From positions 1 to 27,541 of the forward strand of contig JBFJVD010000014.1 of the NCBI GenBank assembly GCA_041624375.1: a DNA stretch of 27,541 nt, written 5' to 3'. Within the stretch, counting starts at the first letter, position 1. Each line of letters opens with the position of its first letter. Positions 1 to 7,307 of the stretch are shown in pieces. Made by a program: the position numbers and the translations under genes. Source of the stretch: JBFJVD01 sp041624375 (lineage in GTDB: Bacteria > Chloroflexota > Anaerolineae > Anaerolineales > E44-bin32). The notes under the pieces were generated by a model. That model saw only the letters and a program-made list of their open reading frames with translations. It had not been told where the DNA came from and searched no databases.

Positions 1-1
1 C

Positions 2-565
2 ATTGACGAACTGGCCGATTTCTGCGCCAACGCTCTCGGTGCCGGATATGGGATTAACCACGACGGCGGAGGTTCATCGGCGATGTGGGTCATGGGCGAG
101 ATTGTCAACCGACCATCGGACGGCAGCGAACGCGAGGTAGCCAACGGCTTGCTGATGGTCGAGGTTCAGCCTGCAGAGCAGTCGAACCGCTTCTCGCCTG
201 GGGAGCCGGTTGAGCTCCTCTCACCGACCGAGATTCGCCTTGGTCCCGGAACCGACTATGGAGTCCTCGCTTCACGCGCCCAGGGCTCGACGGGGGTCAT
301 CTTGCCGACGCTGCAAGGGCTGCAGGGTATCCGCGCCAAGGGCGAATACTGGTGGCCCGGCGTGTTCCTTGGCGTAGAAGGGTGGGTTGCTGAACGTACG
401 CTGAGCAGCTTGAACACGTCGAACGGACCGGAACAGGCGCCCTCCTCACCGCCCCAGAGCGTTGTCTTCGAGGAGGAGATTACCCCAACTGCCGAGCTCG
501 CGATGGCGATCGCACGCTGGCTGCGGGGCATTGCGCAGTGGCCGGGGCTGGATATCGGGCCCTAA
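2..565 (+). CDS. Phosphodiester glycosidase (NAGPA) domain protein, 3' part, with C-terminal SH3-like domain
   Basis: The frame is open from base 2, so the gene begins before the window; 187 residues are visible. The first part reads INHDGGGSSAMWVMGEIVN followed by RPSDGSEREVANGLLM, the hallmark C-terminal end of the NAGPA / phosphodiester glycosidase fold (family known from the lysosomal uncovering enzyme; the bacterial members are usually exported and act on glycan phosphodiesters). An SH3-like module follows (LGPGTDYGVLASRAQGSTG ... GVEGWVAERTL), common in wall- or glycan-binding tails. The last 40 residues are low-complexity and end in a hydrophobic helix-like stretch. The catalytic N-terminal part and any signal peptide lie outside the window. 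The stop codon is 3 bp from the convergent stop of the next gene. Family call is firm; substrate is unknown. Confidence 0.85.
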   Translation: MDELADFCANALGAGYGINHDGGGSSAMWVMGEIVNRPSDGSEREVANGLLMVEVQPAEQSNRFSPGEPVELLSPTEIRLGPGTDYGVLASRAQGSTGVILPTLQGLQGIRAKGEYWWPGVFLGVEGWVAERTLSSLNTSNGPEQAPSSPPQSVVFEEEITPTAELAMAIARWLRGIAQWPGLDIGP

Positions 566-568
566 ACT

Positions 569-910
569 TTAGCCTCCGAAGGCAGCCTGTACCGTGCTCA
601 ACACACCGAGAAACAAACAGACGCCGGCAAGTCCAAGGACAATGCCCATCATTGCCGTCGCGCGGGACCGATTCGATCCGAACAAACCTGCGATCCCCAG
701 CAGAAATCCAAGGACACCCAGGAATGCGGAGCTCGCGCCGCAAACATAGAGCGGCGTGCTGAGCAGCTGAATCCATCCCTGCCGGGTTCCCGCCAGTGCA
801 CAGAGCCCGATTCCGAAAACCAGTGCCGTGGAGGCGATTCCCAACGCCAGCGCCGCGTTGCCAAGTGTATTGCCTGCTGCCCAGCTCTCCGAGTCACTCA
901 TCGAGGGCAT
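569..910 (-). CDS. Small integral membrane protein (DUF4190-like)
   Basis: A 113-residue, strongly hydrophobic protein with three predicted membrane segments: about residues 18-40 (ALALGIASTALVFGIGLCAL), 52-76 (LYVCGASSAFLGVLGFLLGIAG) and 83-107 (ATAMMGIVLGLAGVCLFLG). The alternation of Gly/Ala-rich helices with a short charged loop (GSNRSRATA) resembles the DUF4190 type of small membrane protein; this is a pattern judgement, not a firm assignment. Two ATG codons (910 and 901) could start it and neither has a clear ribosome-binding site, so the start is uncertain. It converges on the glycosidase gene with 3 bp between stops. Function unknown. Confidence 0.6.
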   Translation of the reverse strand: MPSMSDSESWAAGNTLGNAALALGIASTALVFGIGLCALAGTRQGWIQLLSTPLYVCGASSAFLGVLGFLLGIAGLFGSNRSRATAMMGIVLGLAGVCLFLGVLSTVQAAFGG

Positions 911-956
911 TCTAGCCCGCTATCATGGGAAGTCAAATCCACCTCGCATCACAGAC

Positions 957-976
957 CCTTGCCCTGGCAGGCAAGG
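957..976 (-). terminator. Terminator-like hairpin downstream of the cyclase-family gene
   Basis: A perfect 7-bp inverted repeat, CCTTGCC and GGCAAGG separated by 6 bases, starts 6 bases past the TAG stop of the minus-strand cyclase gene (stop at 983-985). Stem and loop size suit an intrinsic terminator, but no run of U follows on the minus strand, so it could instead be a 3'-end stabilising hairpin. Confidence 0.4.
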
Positions 977-982
977 CCGGGG

Positions 983-1645
983 CTAGCCCTCCAGGATGGC
1001 GAAAGCGCGAGTGGGGAACGAGCCCAGCCCACGGATCCGCGGGGGGACGCAGAAGAATCGAAATCCTTCCAGAGGAAGCTTCTCAAGTTGGGCAAGATGC
1101 TCGACGACTCCGATGCCTGCCTCCAGCAGCAAGGTGTGAGCGGGACGGCGCATATCTGTCGTGTCATCGATGTTCAGCGAATCGATGCCAACTAGTGCCG
1201 GCCGCCGATCGCGCAGATAAGCCGCGCCGGCTTCTGTGAGGAATGGATGCCCCTCGCCATACATCGGGGTTCCAAAGTGACGAGACCATCCCGTGTGGAT
1301 CAGAACAGCGCGCCCCTCAATCGAGCTGCCGAGAAACGGCGCTTCAGAAATCGCCGGCCTTGAGCCCGCTGGCATGCGGACCACGACACCCGGCAGATCG
1401 GCGATGGATTCCAGCGCCAGTCCGGCCAGGTCGGCGCCGTCCTCGAACCGATGGGATGGTGCATCCAAATAGGTGCCCGTATTTGCGACCATGTGCACCT
1501 GTCCGATATGGAACTCGGCACCCTCCGCGTAGATCGCCCGAGAATCAGCCCGGCTCAGAAAGTCGGAGAGCTCAAGTGGGGGAAGTCCGGGATACGTAAC
1601 CAAGCCATGCTCGAGCACATGATTAAGATCCACAAACCGGCTCAT
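983..1645 (-). CDS. Cyclase family protein (kynurenine formamidase-like fold), non-canonical metal motif
   Basis: A 220-residue protein of the cyclase / kynurenine formamidase family (PF04199), metal-dependent amide or ester hydrolases. Family landmarks: FVDLNHVLEHGLVTYPG at the N-terminus, the core motif NTGTYLDAPSHRF (residues 55-67), VLIHTGW, LVGIDSLNIDD and a C-terminal FFCVPPRIRGLGSFPTRAFA. The canonical metal motif is HxGTHxDxPxH; here both early His positions are Asn55 and Tyr59 while Asp61 and His65 are kept. This matches a divergent branch of the family and makes ordinary zinc-dependent hydrolysis doubtful. The frame extends upstream to 1738, but those residues look non-coding, and ATG at 1645 has GAGGAG 12 bases upstream, so I start there. 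Substrate unknown. Confidence 0.85.
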   Translation of the reverse strand: MSRFVDLNHVLEHGLVTYPGLPPLELSDFLSRADSRAIYAEGAEFHIGQVHMVANTGTYLDAPSHRFEDGADLAGLALESIADLPGVVVRMPAGSRPAISEAPFLGSSIEGRAVLIHTGWSRHFGTPMYGEGHPFLTEAGAAYLRDRRPALVGIDSLNIDDTTDMRRPAHTLLLEAGIGVVEHLAQLEKLPLEGFRFFCVPPRIRGLGSFPTRAFAILEG

Positions 1646-1771
1646 CGCAGCAGCATTCTCCTCAGGACAGCGTCCCAGACAAGAAGAAGAGCGAGTGGCC
1701 CCACCTGACCGCAGTCGACTCGCGCCCCGGCTCGCCACTCGCCCTCATTGAAGGACGATCGTATCCAGTCC

Positions 1772-2176
1772 CTAATAGGTGACGACGCGCCCCGCTTTCT
1801 TTGCCCGGGCCACCCAGTCCCGAACCTGTGACTCGGCGGGGAGACGGCGGACCAGATGTTTTGAGTCGTTCATCTGCTTCATGGTCTGGTACAGATTGGC
1901 CGCGTTTCGCTGAGCCAGCTCGGGGACTGTATCAACTCCAGAGGCTTCAAGCAGATCGGCGTATTCCTCTCCAATTCCCTTCACCCGAATCAGGTCGACC
2001 CGGTTTACCCACTTCAGGATGAGGGTCTCAGTCAAGCCGGTGCTGGCGGCAAGGTCCTTGCGTCCCTTTGGGGTTTTTCCTGCTTCGAGAAGCGCCGCTG
2101 TTGATCGCACGCCAGCAGCAGCCAGTCGTTGGGCATACTTCGCGCCGATGCCTTCGACTTTTGTCAACGGAACCAT
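1772..2176 (-). CDS. DUF4332 domain protein with tandem helix-hairpin-helix motifs
   Basis: A 134-residue, soluble, basic protein. Two helix-hairpin-helix-like motifs are visible: VEGIGAKYAQRLAAAGV (residues 7-23) and VKGIGEEYADLLEASGV (about 64-80). Each is followed by an alpha-helical segment with spaced aromatic and basic residues (NRVDLIR; VRDWVARAKKAGR). This layout is typical of DUF4332 proteins, which have been predicted to bind nucleic acid; no activity is established. The ATG at 2176 has AAGGAG 11 bases upstream. The gene stands alone, with about 125 bp before the cyclase gene and 189 bp behind it. Confidence 0.8.
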   Translation of the reverse strand: MVPLTKVEGIGAKYAQRLAAAGVRSTAALLEAGKTPKGRKDLAASTGLTETLILKWVNRVDLIRVKGIGEEYADLLEASGVDTVPELAQRNAANLYQTMKQMNDSKHLVRRLPAESQVRDWVARAKKAGRVVTY

Positions 2177-2365
2177 CCGAGAGCTATCTCCTTTTCATGA
2201 ATGGAAACGACGGATTTCAAGAACTGAAGTTGGCGAAGCGCTCGGCACCAAACTCAGATCATGGAGCACGCTAGATCGGGACATGCAAACTGAACCCTCT
2301 GACTCAGGGTCCAGGTGGCAGCAGACGAAAGCGAAGATTGGCTCCCCGGGAACCTGCCAGACCGA

Positions 2366-2584
2366 TTAGTCTTCTTCGCGTTCGTACTTAAACGAGACTT
2401 TCACCTTCGCTCGATAGGCTCTGATCTTGCCATCCTCCAGCTGCATGTCGAGTTCCACGATCTCAGCAATTCGAAGATCTCGCAAGCTCTGCCCAGCCAT
2501 ATCGACGGCAGCCGCAGCAGCCCTCTCAAAGGACTCACTGCTGGTGCCAACCAATGTGATGACCTTGTAAACGCTTTCTCCCAT
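2366..2584 (-). CDS. Dodecin family flavin-binding protein
   Basis: A 72-residue protein matching the dodecin family in length and sequence: MGESVYKVITLVGTS, ESFERAAAAAVDMAG and a closing beta-strand region KIRAYRAKVKVSFKYE. Dodecins form dodecameric spheres that store or buffer flavins (riboflavin, FMN, FAD) or coenzyme A, protecting the cell from photoreactive free flavin. The frame extends upstream to 2671, but ATG at 2584 has a strong AGGAGG site 6 bases upstream and gives the family's normal N-terminus. It appears to be a single-gene unit with intergenic sequence on both sides. Confidence 0.93.
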   Translation of the reverse strand: MGESVYKVITLVGTSSESFERAAAAAVDMAGQSLRDLRIAEIVELDMQLEDGKIRAYRAKVKVSFKYEREED

Positions 2585-2749
2585 GCCAAGCCTCCTGAAT
2601 TGGGAGTTTCCCAACAATCCTAAGTCGCAGGCCGGTACCTTCGTGTCGGGGAACCTATGTGCCTCCCCCACGAACTCGTGACATCGCTACCCCGGCGAGG
2701 CATCGACCCATTTAAGCATAACCCATTCGAGAACTAGAGCTTGAAGGGC

Positions 2750-3022
2750 TTACGGCCCAAGACCATTCAGGAGGACCCATAAACCGGAGGCAAGGAGAAG
2801 TCCGATCCCGGCCACCCGGCCGACCTGCAAGGCAATCACAACGCAACCCCAGCCCCCAACGAGCGGGTGTCCCCCCTCCTCCAGGAGGGGAGAAATCTTC
2901 AGCGCCTTCTCATCGCCGACAAGGCCTGCCAGGGCCTCTGCTGAGCGCCTTGCGGCCCTCCCAATCGCGAGATGCGCAAGGATCGCCATCACCCCGCCGA
3001 GGACGAACAATCCAAGCGCCAA
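2750..3022 (-). CDS. Small two-segment membrane protein, unknown function
   Basis: About 90 residues with two hydrophobic segments: residues 1-20 (LGLFVLGGVMAILAHLAIG) and about 66-87 (VGRVAGIGLLLASGLWVLLN). A charged middle (RAARRSAEALAGLVGDEKALK) and a Gly/His stretch (EEGGHPLVGGWG) join them. I recognise no family. The open frame begins with TTG at 3022; a GGGGAG sits only 2 bases before it, so the true start may lie a few codons further in. It follows the next upstream gene after 18 bp in the same frame and is probably co-transcribed with it. Weakly supported but plausible. Confidence 0.45.
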   Translation of the reverse strand: MALGLFVLGGVMAILAHLAIGRAARRSAEALAGLVGDEKALKISPLLEEGGHPLVGGWGCVVIALQVGRVAGIGLLLASGLWVLLNGLGP

Positions 3023-3040
3023 TGCTCCCCTCGTCTTCGG

Positions 3041-3367
3041 TTATGGGCGGCTCAAGCCATGAACCGTGCCAAAGTCGGAAACGAACACAATCGCTCGCTC
3101 GTGGTACTCAGGCAAATCCGCGGGAAGCATTCCACAGGCGTACTCTAGCTCAACAGCGTATCCCCCAAAGCGCCGAACGGACGTCCTAGCGCCACAGCCC
3201 TCGCAGTTGAAGCCGCATCCGTCGATCACACCGTCCCATACAGCCAGAAATGCGGCTTCAGCGCGTATCTCCGCTTGCTGCGGGCGGAGCCAGGGGATGA
3301 ACGTGAGAGCCAGGAGAAGTAACAGTGCGCCAAGCAACACAAGCACTAGCGCGATCGAACGGCCCAT
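3041..3367 (-). CDS. Membrane-anchored small protein with a Cys cluster, unknown function
   Basis: 108 residues. An N-terminal hydrophobic segment (residues 5-26, ALVLVLLGALLLLLALTFI) ends in PWLRPQQ, an uncleaved anchor or signal-like sequence. The exported part carries a Cys cluster, DGCGFNCEGCGAR, plus one later Cys (YACGMLP). Four closely spaced Cys suggest a disulfide or metal site, but I know no family that matches. ATG at 3367 has AAGG 7 bases upstream. The small membrane protein gene follows at 18 bp and may share its transcript. Confidence 0.5.
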   Translation of the reverse strand: MGRSIALVLVLLGALLLLLALTFIPWLRPQQAEIRAEAAFLAVWDGVIDGCGFNCEGCGARTSVRRFGGYAVELEYACGMLPADLPEYHERAIVFVSDFGTVHGLSRP

Positions 3368-3454
3368 GCGTTTACCTTACCCCTACGGCTCCGGATCAAC
3401 AGAAAGGTCCTGGCCCGCTTGCTGTCCAAGGCGCCAAGACCTGCTCTTGCCGTT

Positions 3455-3486
3455 CCACTCAACGCGTGGAGGCGCCGGTTGAGTGG
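3455..3486 (-). terminator. Perfect 9-bp inverted repeat touching the SlyD stop codon
   Basis: CCACTCAAC (3455-3463) and GTTGAGTGG (3478-3486) are perfect reverse complements around a 14-base loop, itself with a possible GCG/CGC inner pairing. The repeat begins at the base next to the slyD stop codon (3487-3489). Position and strength suggest transcription termination or 3'-end protection of the slyD mRNA. There is no downstream U run on the minus strand, so simple intrinsic termination is not certain. Confidence 0.5.
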
Positions 3487-3969
3487 CTAGTGATGTCCTC
3501 CAGGCCCGTGAACGTGCCCATGGGAGAGTTCCTCCTGAGTCGGTTCGCGGACGCCAGCAATCTCGACGTCAAACGTCAATGTCTCACCCGCCAGGGGATG
3601 GTTGGCATCCACGATGACCTCATCACCCTCAACGCTGGACACCGTAACGACGCGGATCCCTTCTTCGGTGCGTGTCTGGAACTGCATGCCGGGCTCGAGG
3701 TCGCTCACTTGGGAGAAGTTTTGTTCACGGGACATCGCCTTCACGAGCGATTCATCCCGCTTGCCATAGGCATCCGCCGGCTCAAGTGTCACCGTCAGCC
3801 TGTCCCCCTCTGACTTCCCGGCTAGAGCCTTCTCGAGTCCTGAAATGATGTTGCCGTGACCTTGAATGTAGCCCAGTGGATCCTGATCACGGGAAGAATC
3901 GATAACCTTCCCACCGGCATTCTTCAACGTGTAATGAATGAAAACGACCCGGTCATCTGCAATCTGCAT
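3487..3969 (-). CDS. slyD: FKBP-type peptidyl-prolyl isomerase, SlyD-like, with His-rich tail
   Basis: A 160-residue cytoplasmic peptidyl-prolyl cis-trans isomerase and chaperone of the SlyD class. It shows VVFIHYTLKNAGGKVIDSS, PLGYIQGHGNIISGLEKAL, then the insert-in-flap domain (residues about 68-125) with DAYGKRDESLV, and DANHPLAGETLTFDVEIAGV closing the FKBP fold. The short tail HGHVHGPGGHH is His-rich, as in SlyD proteins that bind nickel, zinc or copper. The frame extends upstream to 4140, but ATG at 3969 has GGAGG 6 bases upstream and gives the normal SlyD N-terminus. It appears monocistronic, closed by an inverted repeat at its stop. Confidence 0.93.
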   Translation of the reverse strand: MQIADDRVVFIHYTLKNAGGKVIDSSRDQDPLGYIQGHGNIISGLEKALAGKSEGDRLTVTLEPADAYGKRDESLVKAMSREQNFSQVSDLEPGMQFQTRTEEGIRVVTVSSVEGDEVIVDANHPLAGETLTFDVEIAGVREPTQEELSHGHVHGPGGHH

Positions 3970-4066
3970 GCTGATCCTCCATTCTGAGTGGCTACGGGCC
4001 TCTATTGGTGATCCAGGTGATCGGCGCCCTATACCAGAATTCGGTTGTTCGCGGTATGCAAGGCGT

Positions 4067-4396
4067 CTACTTCTGTGGAAGCGAGCGGGCAAAGCGGACG
4101 CCGCGCTCCACCCATATCTCCAGCCCCGCATCCGGATCATACCCTTCCTGGTTCACCATCAGCCAACCTTTCATCGGGCGTCCGGTGAAATCGAAGGCTC
4201 TCGCTCCTGGCTCCTGAAGCAGGTCGTCCGCTCCCTCCTTGCCGATGCGGACCATCAATTCATCCCCCATGACGCCGCAGGCGACGTTGCCGTTCACCAT
4301 GAAAGCGATGCCGCCGAACATCTCCTTCTCCGTGAGCCCGGGCTCCTCTTCCAGCATCTCCCGGATCCGCTGCGCAAGTCCTTGATCGTAAGCCAT
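4067..4396 (-). CDS. TfoX/Sxy family N-terminal domain protein
   Basis: 109 residues covering the TfoX N-terminal domain: MAYDQGLAQRIREML, TEKEMFGGIAFMVNGNVACG, ELMVRIGKEGADDLL, FTGRPMKGWLMV. There is no C-terminal TfoX domain. Full-length TfoX/Sxy regulates competence genes in gammaproteobacteria; stand-alone N-domain proteins are widespread in other bacteria and their role is not established, so a competence function should not be assumed. ATG at 4396 is the only sensible start, with a weak GGAT upstream. Upstream, 4397-4601 shows no feature I can support. Confidence 0.88.
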   Translation of the reverse strand: MAYDQGLAQRIREMLEEEPGLTEKEMFGGIAFMVNGNVACGVMGDELMVRIGKEGADDLLQEPGARAFDFTGRPMKGWLMVNQEGYDPDAGLEIWVERGVRFARSLPQK

Positions 4397-4601
4397 CTTG
4401 ACTGGGAATCCTTAAGGGCGAGGCCTGTGCGCCGGCGGCCCCATCGGACTGCAGGGCGCGCTACCTGGCCGTCCCGACTCAATGCTGGACGAGTCAACTT
4501 GTGGGTGCTTCTGCCACAGCCCAGGCATATCACCTGGTCAACCTAGACGGGGCTGCATTCCTGCAAGCGGATCGGGGCACCTGGCCGAGCTGCCGCCGAG
4601 G

Positions 4602-5141
4602 TCAGGCTACTCTGAGTTTGTCTCGGTATCTCGTGCGGAACTTCGCCAGCTTCGGTGCAATGACGACCTGGCAATACCCCTGTCCCGGATTCTTCGCGTA
4701 ATAGGACTGATGATATTCCTCTGCGGCGTAGAAGACGTCCAACGGGACCAGCTCTGTGACAATGCGATTGGTCCAGATCTTGGCCCCCGTCAGCTCCTCG
4801 ATCAACCGCTCTGCAACATCCTTCTGTTCGGTTGAATGATAGAGAATGATCGACCGATACTGCGTGCCGACATCTGCCCCCTGCCGATTCAGCGTGGTCG
4901 GGTCATGAATCGAGAAGAATACCTCCAGGATGTCCCGGTAGCTGATGATTTCGGGATTGAAGGTGATTTGCACAACTTCCGCGTGTCCGGTTGTTCCGGT
5001 GCATATCAACTGATAGGTCGGGTTCTCAAGATGACCCCCAGCGTAACCAACAACGATGTCGACGACGCCGTCAAGGTCTGCGTAGACAGGCTCCAGACAC
5101 CAGAAGCAGCCACCTCCGAGCGTTGCCTTCTCGTATGACAT
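4602..5141 (-). CDS. msrA: Peptide-methionine (S)-S-oxide reductase MsrA
   Basis: Reduces methionine-S-sulfoxide in proteins, using thioredoxin-type reductant. From the chosen start the protein has 179 residues: SYEKATLGGGCFWCLEPVY contains the catalytic Cys of the GCFWC motif, followed by GVVDIVVGYAGG, the TGHAEVVQITFNP block, and HDPTTLNRQGADVGTQYRS. A resolving Cys lies in GQGYCQVVIAPK. Two starts compete: ATG 5141 with GAGG 5 bases upstream gives the family N-terminus; ATG 5168 has AAGGGG 6 bases upstream and would add 9 residues. I favour 5141 on family length. It is probably a single-gene unit. Confidence 0.95.
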   Translation of the reverse strand: MSYEKATLGGGCFWCLEPVYADLDGVVDIVVGYAGGHLENPTYQLICTGTTGHAEVVQITFNPEIISYRDILEVFFSIHDPTTLNRQGADVGTQYRSIILYHSTEQKDVAERLIEELTGAKIWTNRIVTELVPLDVFYAAEEYHQSYYAKNPGQGYCQVVIAPKLAKFRTRYRDKLRVA

Positions 5142-5278
5142 ATTGTCCTCAGACTCTCCATGTATCATCGCATACCCCTTTTGAACCACTGGCCACCTGC
5201 CCGAGCCTGCAGGCATGGGCAGACCCCTCACATTCTAACCGCATCCTCCAGACGAGTGCTGATCGACTTCAAGCAGTG

Positions 5279-6208
5279 TTAGGTAGGGACGGACTTGTCC
5301 CATCCGTCGAGCAAGCTGCGGCTTACGCCGGCACCGCCACAGACGATGATCAGGATGGACCCGAGGCCGATCAGCGGTTTGGCCCTCGTGTAGACGGCAG
5401 CCAGAGCTGCCCCACAGGCCGGCTCGACTAGTACCCGATGGTCGTCTGCGAAATCAAGACAGGCGTTCAGGGCGGCTCTGTCCGAAGTTGTCCAGCTGGT
5501 CACCGGATGCCGGTGTGTCCACTCGAGTGCGGCCTCGGCAACGGCTCGAGCCCCCAACGTAGTTGCGATGGAGCTTATCTCCTCGAGCTGGACGATTCTT
5601 CCTGCGGCGATTGAAGCCGCAAAGGAAGCAGCGCCCTCCGTCTCGACAGCCAAGACAGGCACCCTGGTCCAACCCACCCGGTGCATACCCTCCAGCAGGC
5701 CACAGAGCAGCCCACCGCCCCCTACGGCGGCCACGACGGCTCCGGGGGGCTCACCCAGCACCGCGGCCAGCTCATCGACCATCGTTGCATGCCCGGCCCA
5801 GACCTGCGGGTCGTCGAAGGGATGGATGTGGCCAGTGCGAGGCCGCTTGGCGAGTTCCTCCGCATAGGCAAACGCATCATCCCAGGAGTCGCCATGAACA
5901 ATGACCTGAGCCTTCTCTGCGCGGATCCGACTCTGCATCTCCTCCGGGGTTGAAGTCGGAACGACGATCGTCGTCGGCAAACCCAGGCGCCGACCAGAAT
6001 AGGCAGCGGCGTAGCCCGCATTTCCGCCCGATGCACAAACAAATCGCGCCGCGCCGCCGCCTGCGCGCTGGCGGCAGGCTTCCCCGATGCCACGCGCCTT
6101 GAACGAACCGACCGGCTGCAGTGCCTCCATTTTGAGGAATACCGGCACACCCATTCGTTCGCCCATGGAGCGGGATTCGAGAAGCGGGGTTTCAATATGG
6201 ATTGTCAC
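5279..6208 (-). CDS. PLP-dependent serine/threonine dehydratase (fold type II)
   Basis: 309 residues of the L-serine/L-threonine dehydratase group, which deaminate Ser or Thr to pyruvate or 2-oxobutyrate. The PLP-binding Lys is Lys37 in VGSFKARG. The substrate loop is SGGNAG (60-65, usually SSGNAG), the phosphate cradle is GGGGL (163-167), and the C-terminal CGGAG is at about 290. There is no regulatory ACT domain, so it resembles the short catabolic or liver-type SDH rather than biosynthetic IlvA. The start is GTG at 6208 with GGAGGAG about 8 bases upstream; the overlapping ATG at 6210 leads straight to a stop. It sits alone. Specificity (Ser, Thr or another beta-hydroxy amino acid) cannot be read from sequence. 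Confidence 0.88.
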   Translation of the reverse strand: MTIHIETPLLESRSMGERMGVPVFLKMEALQPVGSFKARGIGEACRQRAGGGAARFVCASGGNAGYAAAYSGRRLGLPTTIVVPTSTPEEMQSRIRAEKAQVIVHGDSWDDAFAYAEELAKRPRTGHIHPFDDPQVWAGHATMVDELAAVLGEPPGAVVAAVGGGGLLCGLLEGMHRVGWTRVPVLAVETEGAASFAASIAAGRIVQLEEISSIATTLGARAVAEAALEWTHRHPVTSWTTSDRAALNACLDFADDHRVLVEPACGAALAAVYTRAKPLIGLGSILIIVCGGAGVSRSLLDGWDKSVPT

Positions 6209-6319
6209 ATCGCATGCTCCTCCTCAAAGACCATCTCGAATAGGAGAGCTCGTGGAAAGTAAGCGCGACTGAGCTAGTTGTTTGCCCGCGCCCTGAAGGA
6301 AATTCACATCCGCGGCGCG

Positions 6320-6673
6320 CTAGATCTGAGCTGCCCGCCCAAACCATGCCACAAGCCGAATAACCGCAGCGAGCAGCGTTGTCCAAAAGAGGCTGTTTGC
6401 GGGCAGCCTTAATGCGCCGATCGCGCCCGGGAAGATCGCCTGGACGCCCGCACAAACCGAATCGCCAAAGCTGCACCAAACGAGGGGAGCGAGCAACAAC
6501 CTGCCCAATTCTTGAAGGCGGAAATCTGTTCGGACCGATGCACCCGAGCCCGCCACGTCGTTCCCCAAGCTTCCTTCTGCTGAATCGACCGCCAGCATCG
6601 CAAGCACCGTCGTGCTTAGGAGTAGATGTGCGACGGCGAAGAGCAGGAGAAAGACCATTGAGCCGGCCTTCAA
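6320..6673 (-). CDS. Small membrane protein, unknown function
   Basis: 117 residues with at least two likely membrane segments: residues 6-28 (MVFLLLFAVAHLLLSTTVLAML) and a C-terminal one around 88-112 (LPANSLFWTTLLAAVIRLVAWFG). A third, weaker segment is LLLAPLVWCSFGDSVCAGVQAIF in the middle. I recognise no family. The frame begins with TTG at 6673, which has GGAGG 5 bases upstream, while the first ATG at 6658 does not, so TTG is the better start. The 177 bp upstream (6674-6850) hold nothing I can identify. Confidence 0.5.
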   Translation of the reverse strand: MKAGSMVFLLLFAVAHLLLSTTVLAMLAVDSAEGSLGNDVAGSGASVRTDFRLQELGRLLLAPLVWCSFGDSVCAGVQAIFPGAIGALRLPANSLFWTTLLAAVIRLVAWFGRAAQI

Positions 6674-6850
6674 GAGCGCCTCCAGCTGTGTGCCCAGGCG
6701 GAGCGTAGACAGCTGCCCGCAGCCTGCCTATGCCTGTGAGTCAGCTTATCTATACATCTCAATTTCGCCACAGACTGCGTCGAGAAGGGGCCGCCTGTCA
6801 TGGAGCGAATCCATTAAAGCCCCGTCTGCATCATCCGACCGGCCGAGCGT

Positions 6851-7303
6851 CTATATCCATCTCCGAACCCTCCTTCGGTACTGGCGATAGCTTTCCCCAA
6901 AGGAGTCTTCGAGTTGGCGTTCTTCGTGCGGGATAAAGAGACGATCCATGAGGATGATGAAGAGAATCACCACCGCAAATGGAGAGAGATTCCCCGAAAT
7001 CGAAGCGGCCCCCAGGATGGTGAGGCTCATGCCGAGGTAGATCGGATTCCTGGTGAACCGATAGGGCCCTTCGACCAGCAGGTGATGAGGAGTTTCGAAC
7101 GGTCGGATGCTGGTCCCGTGGCGATCAAACTGCTGCGAGGCCCACAGACCAAGCAAGATCCCGGCCAGGATCAGTGGGGCACCGAGCCAGTTCCATGGAC
7201 TCGGGAGCACGCGAACCACTGGGAACAGCCAGTGGAGCGCAGGGACCACGACAAGTGCGAGAAGAAAATACGCGGGCGGGAGGAGGGGTGGTCTGGGGCG
7301 CAA
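6851..7303 (-). CDS. Isoprenylcysteine carboxyl methyltransferase (ICMT)-like integral membrane protein
   Basis: 150 residues with about four membrane helices and the conserved ICMT/phospholipid-methyltransferase signatures: GPYRFTRNPIYLG (79-91) and PHEERQLEDSFGESYRQY (125-142), ending in VRRWI. These bind S-adenosylmethionine at the membrane face. Bacterial members methylate uncharacterised lipids or small acids, not necessarily isoprenylated proteins. The start appears to be TTG at 7303, only 4 bases past the stop of the radical SAM gene, so the two are probably co-transcribed and translationally coupled. No clear independent ribosome-binding site is present, consistent with coupling. Confidence 0.85.
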   Translation of the reverse strand: MRPRPPLLPPAYFLLALVVVPALHWLFPVVRVLPSPWNWLGAPLILAGILLGLWASQQFDRHGTSIRPFETPHHLLVEGPYRFTRNPIYLGMSLTILGAASISGNLSPFAVVILFIILMDRLFIPHEERQLEDSFGESYRQYRRRVRRWI

Positions 7304-7307
7304 GGGC

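Noticed and set aside
2750..3367. Another same-frame split ORF pair that could mimic a recoded stop
   Set aside because: The intervening stop is TAA, not TGA. The two parts read as separate proteins, the second with its own hydrophobic N-terminus, and no SECIS-like structure is seen.
4067..4396. Competence regulator role for the TfoX protein
   Set aside because: Only the N-terminal domain is present and no competence genes are nearby.
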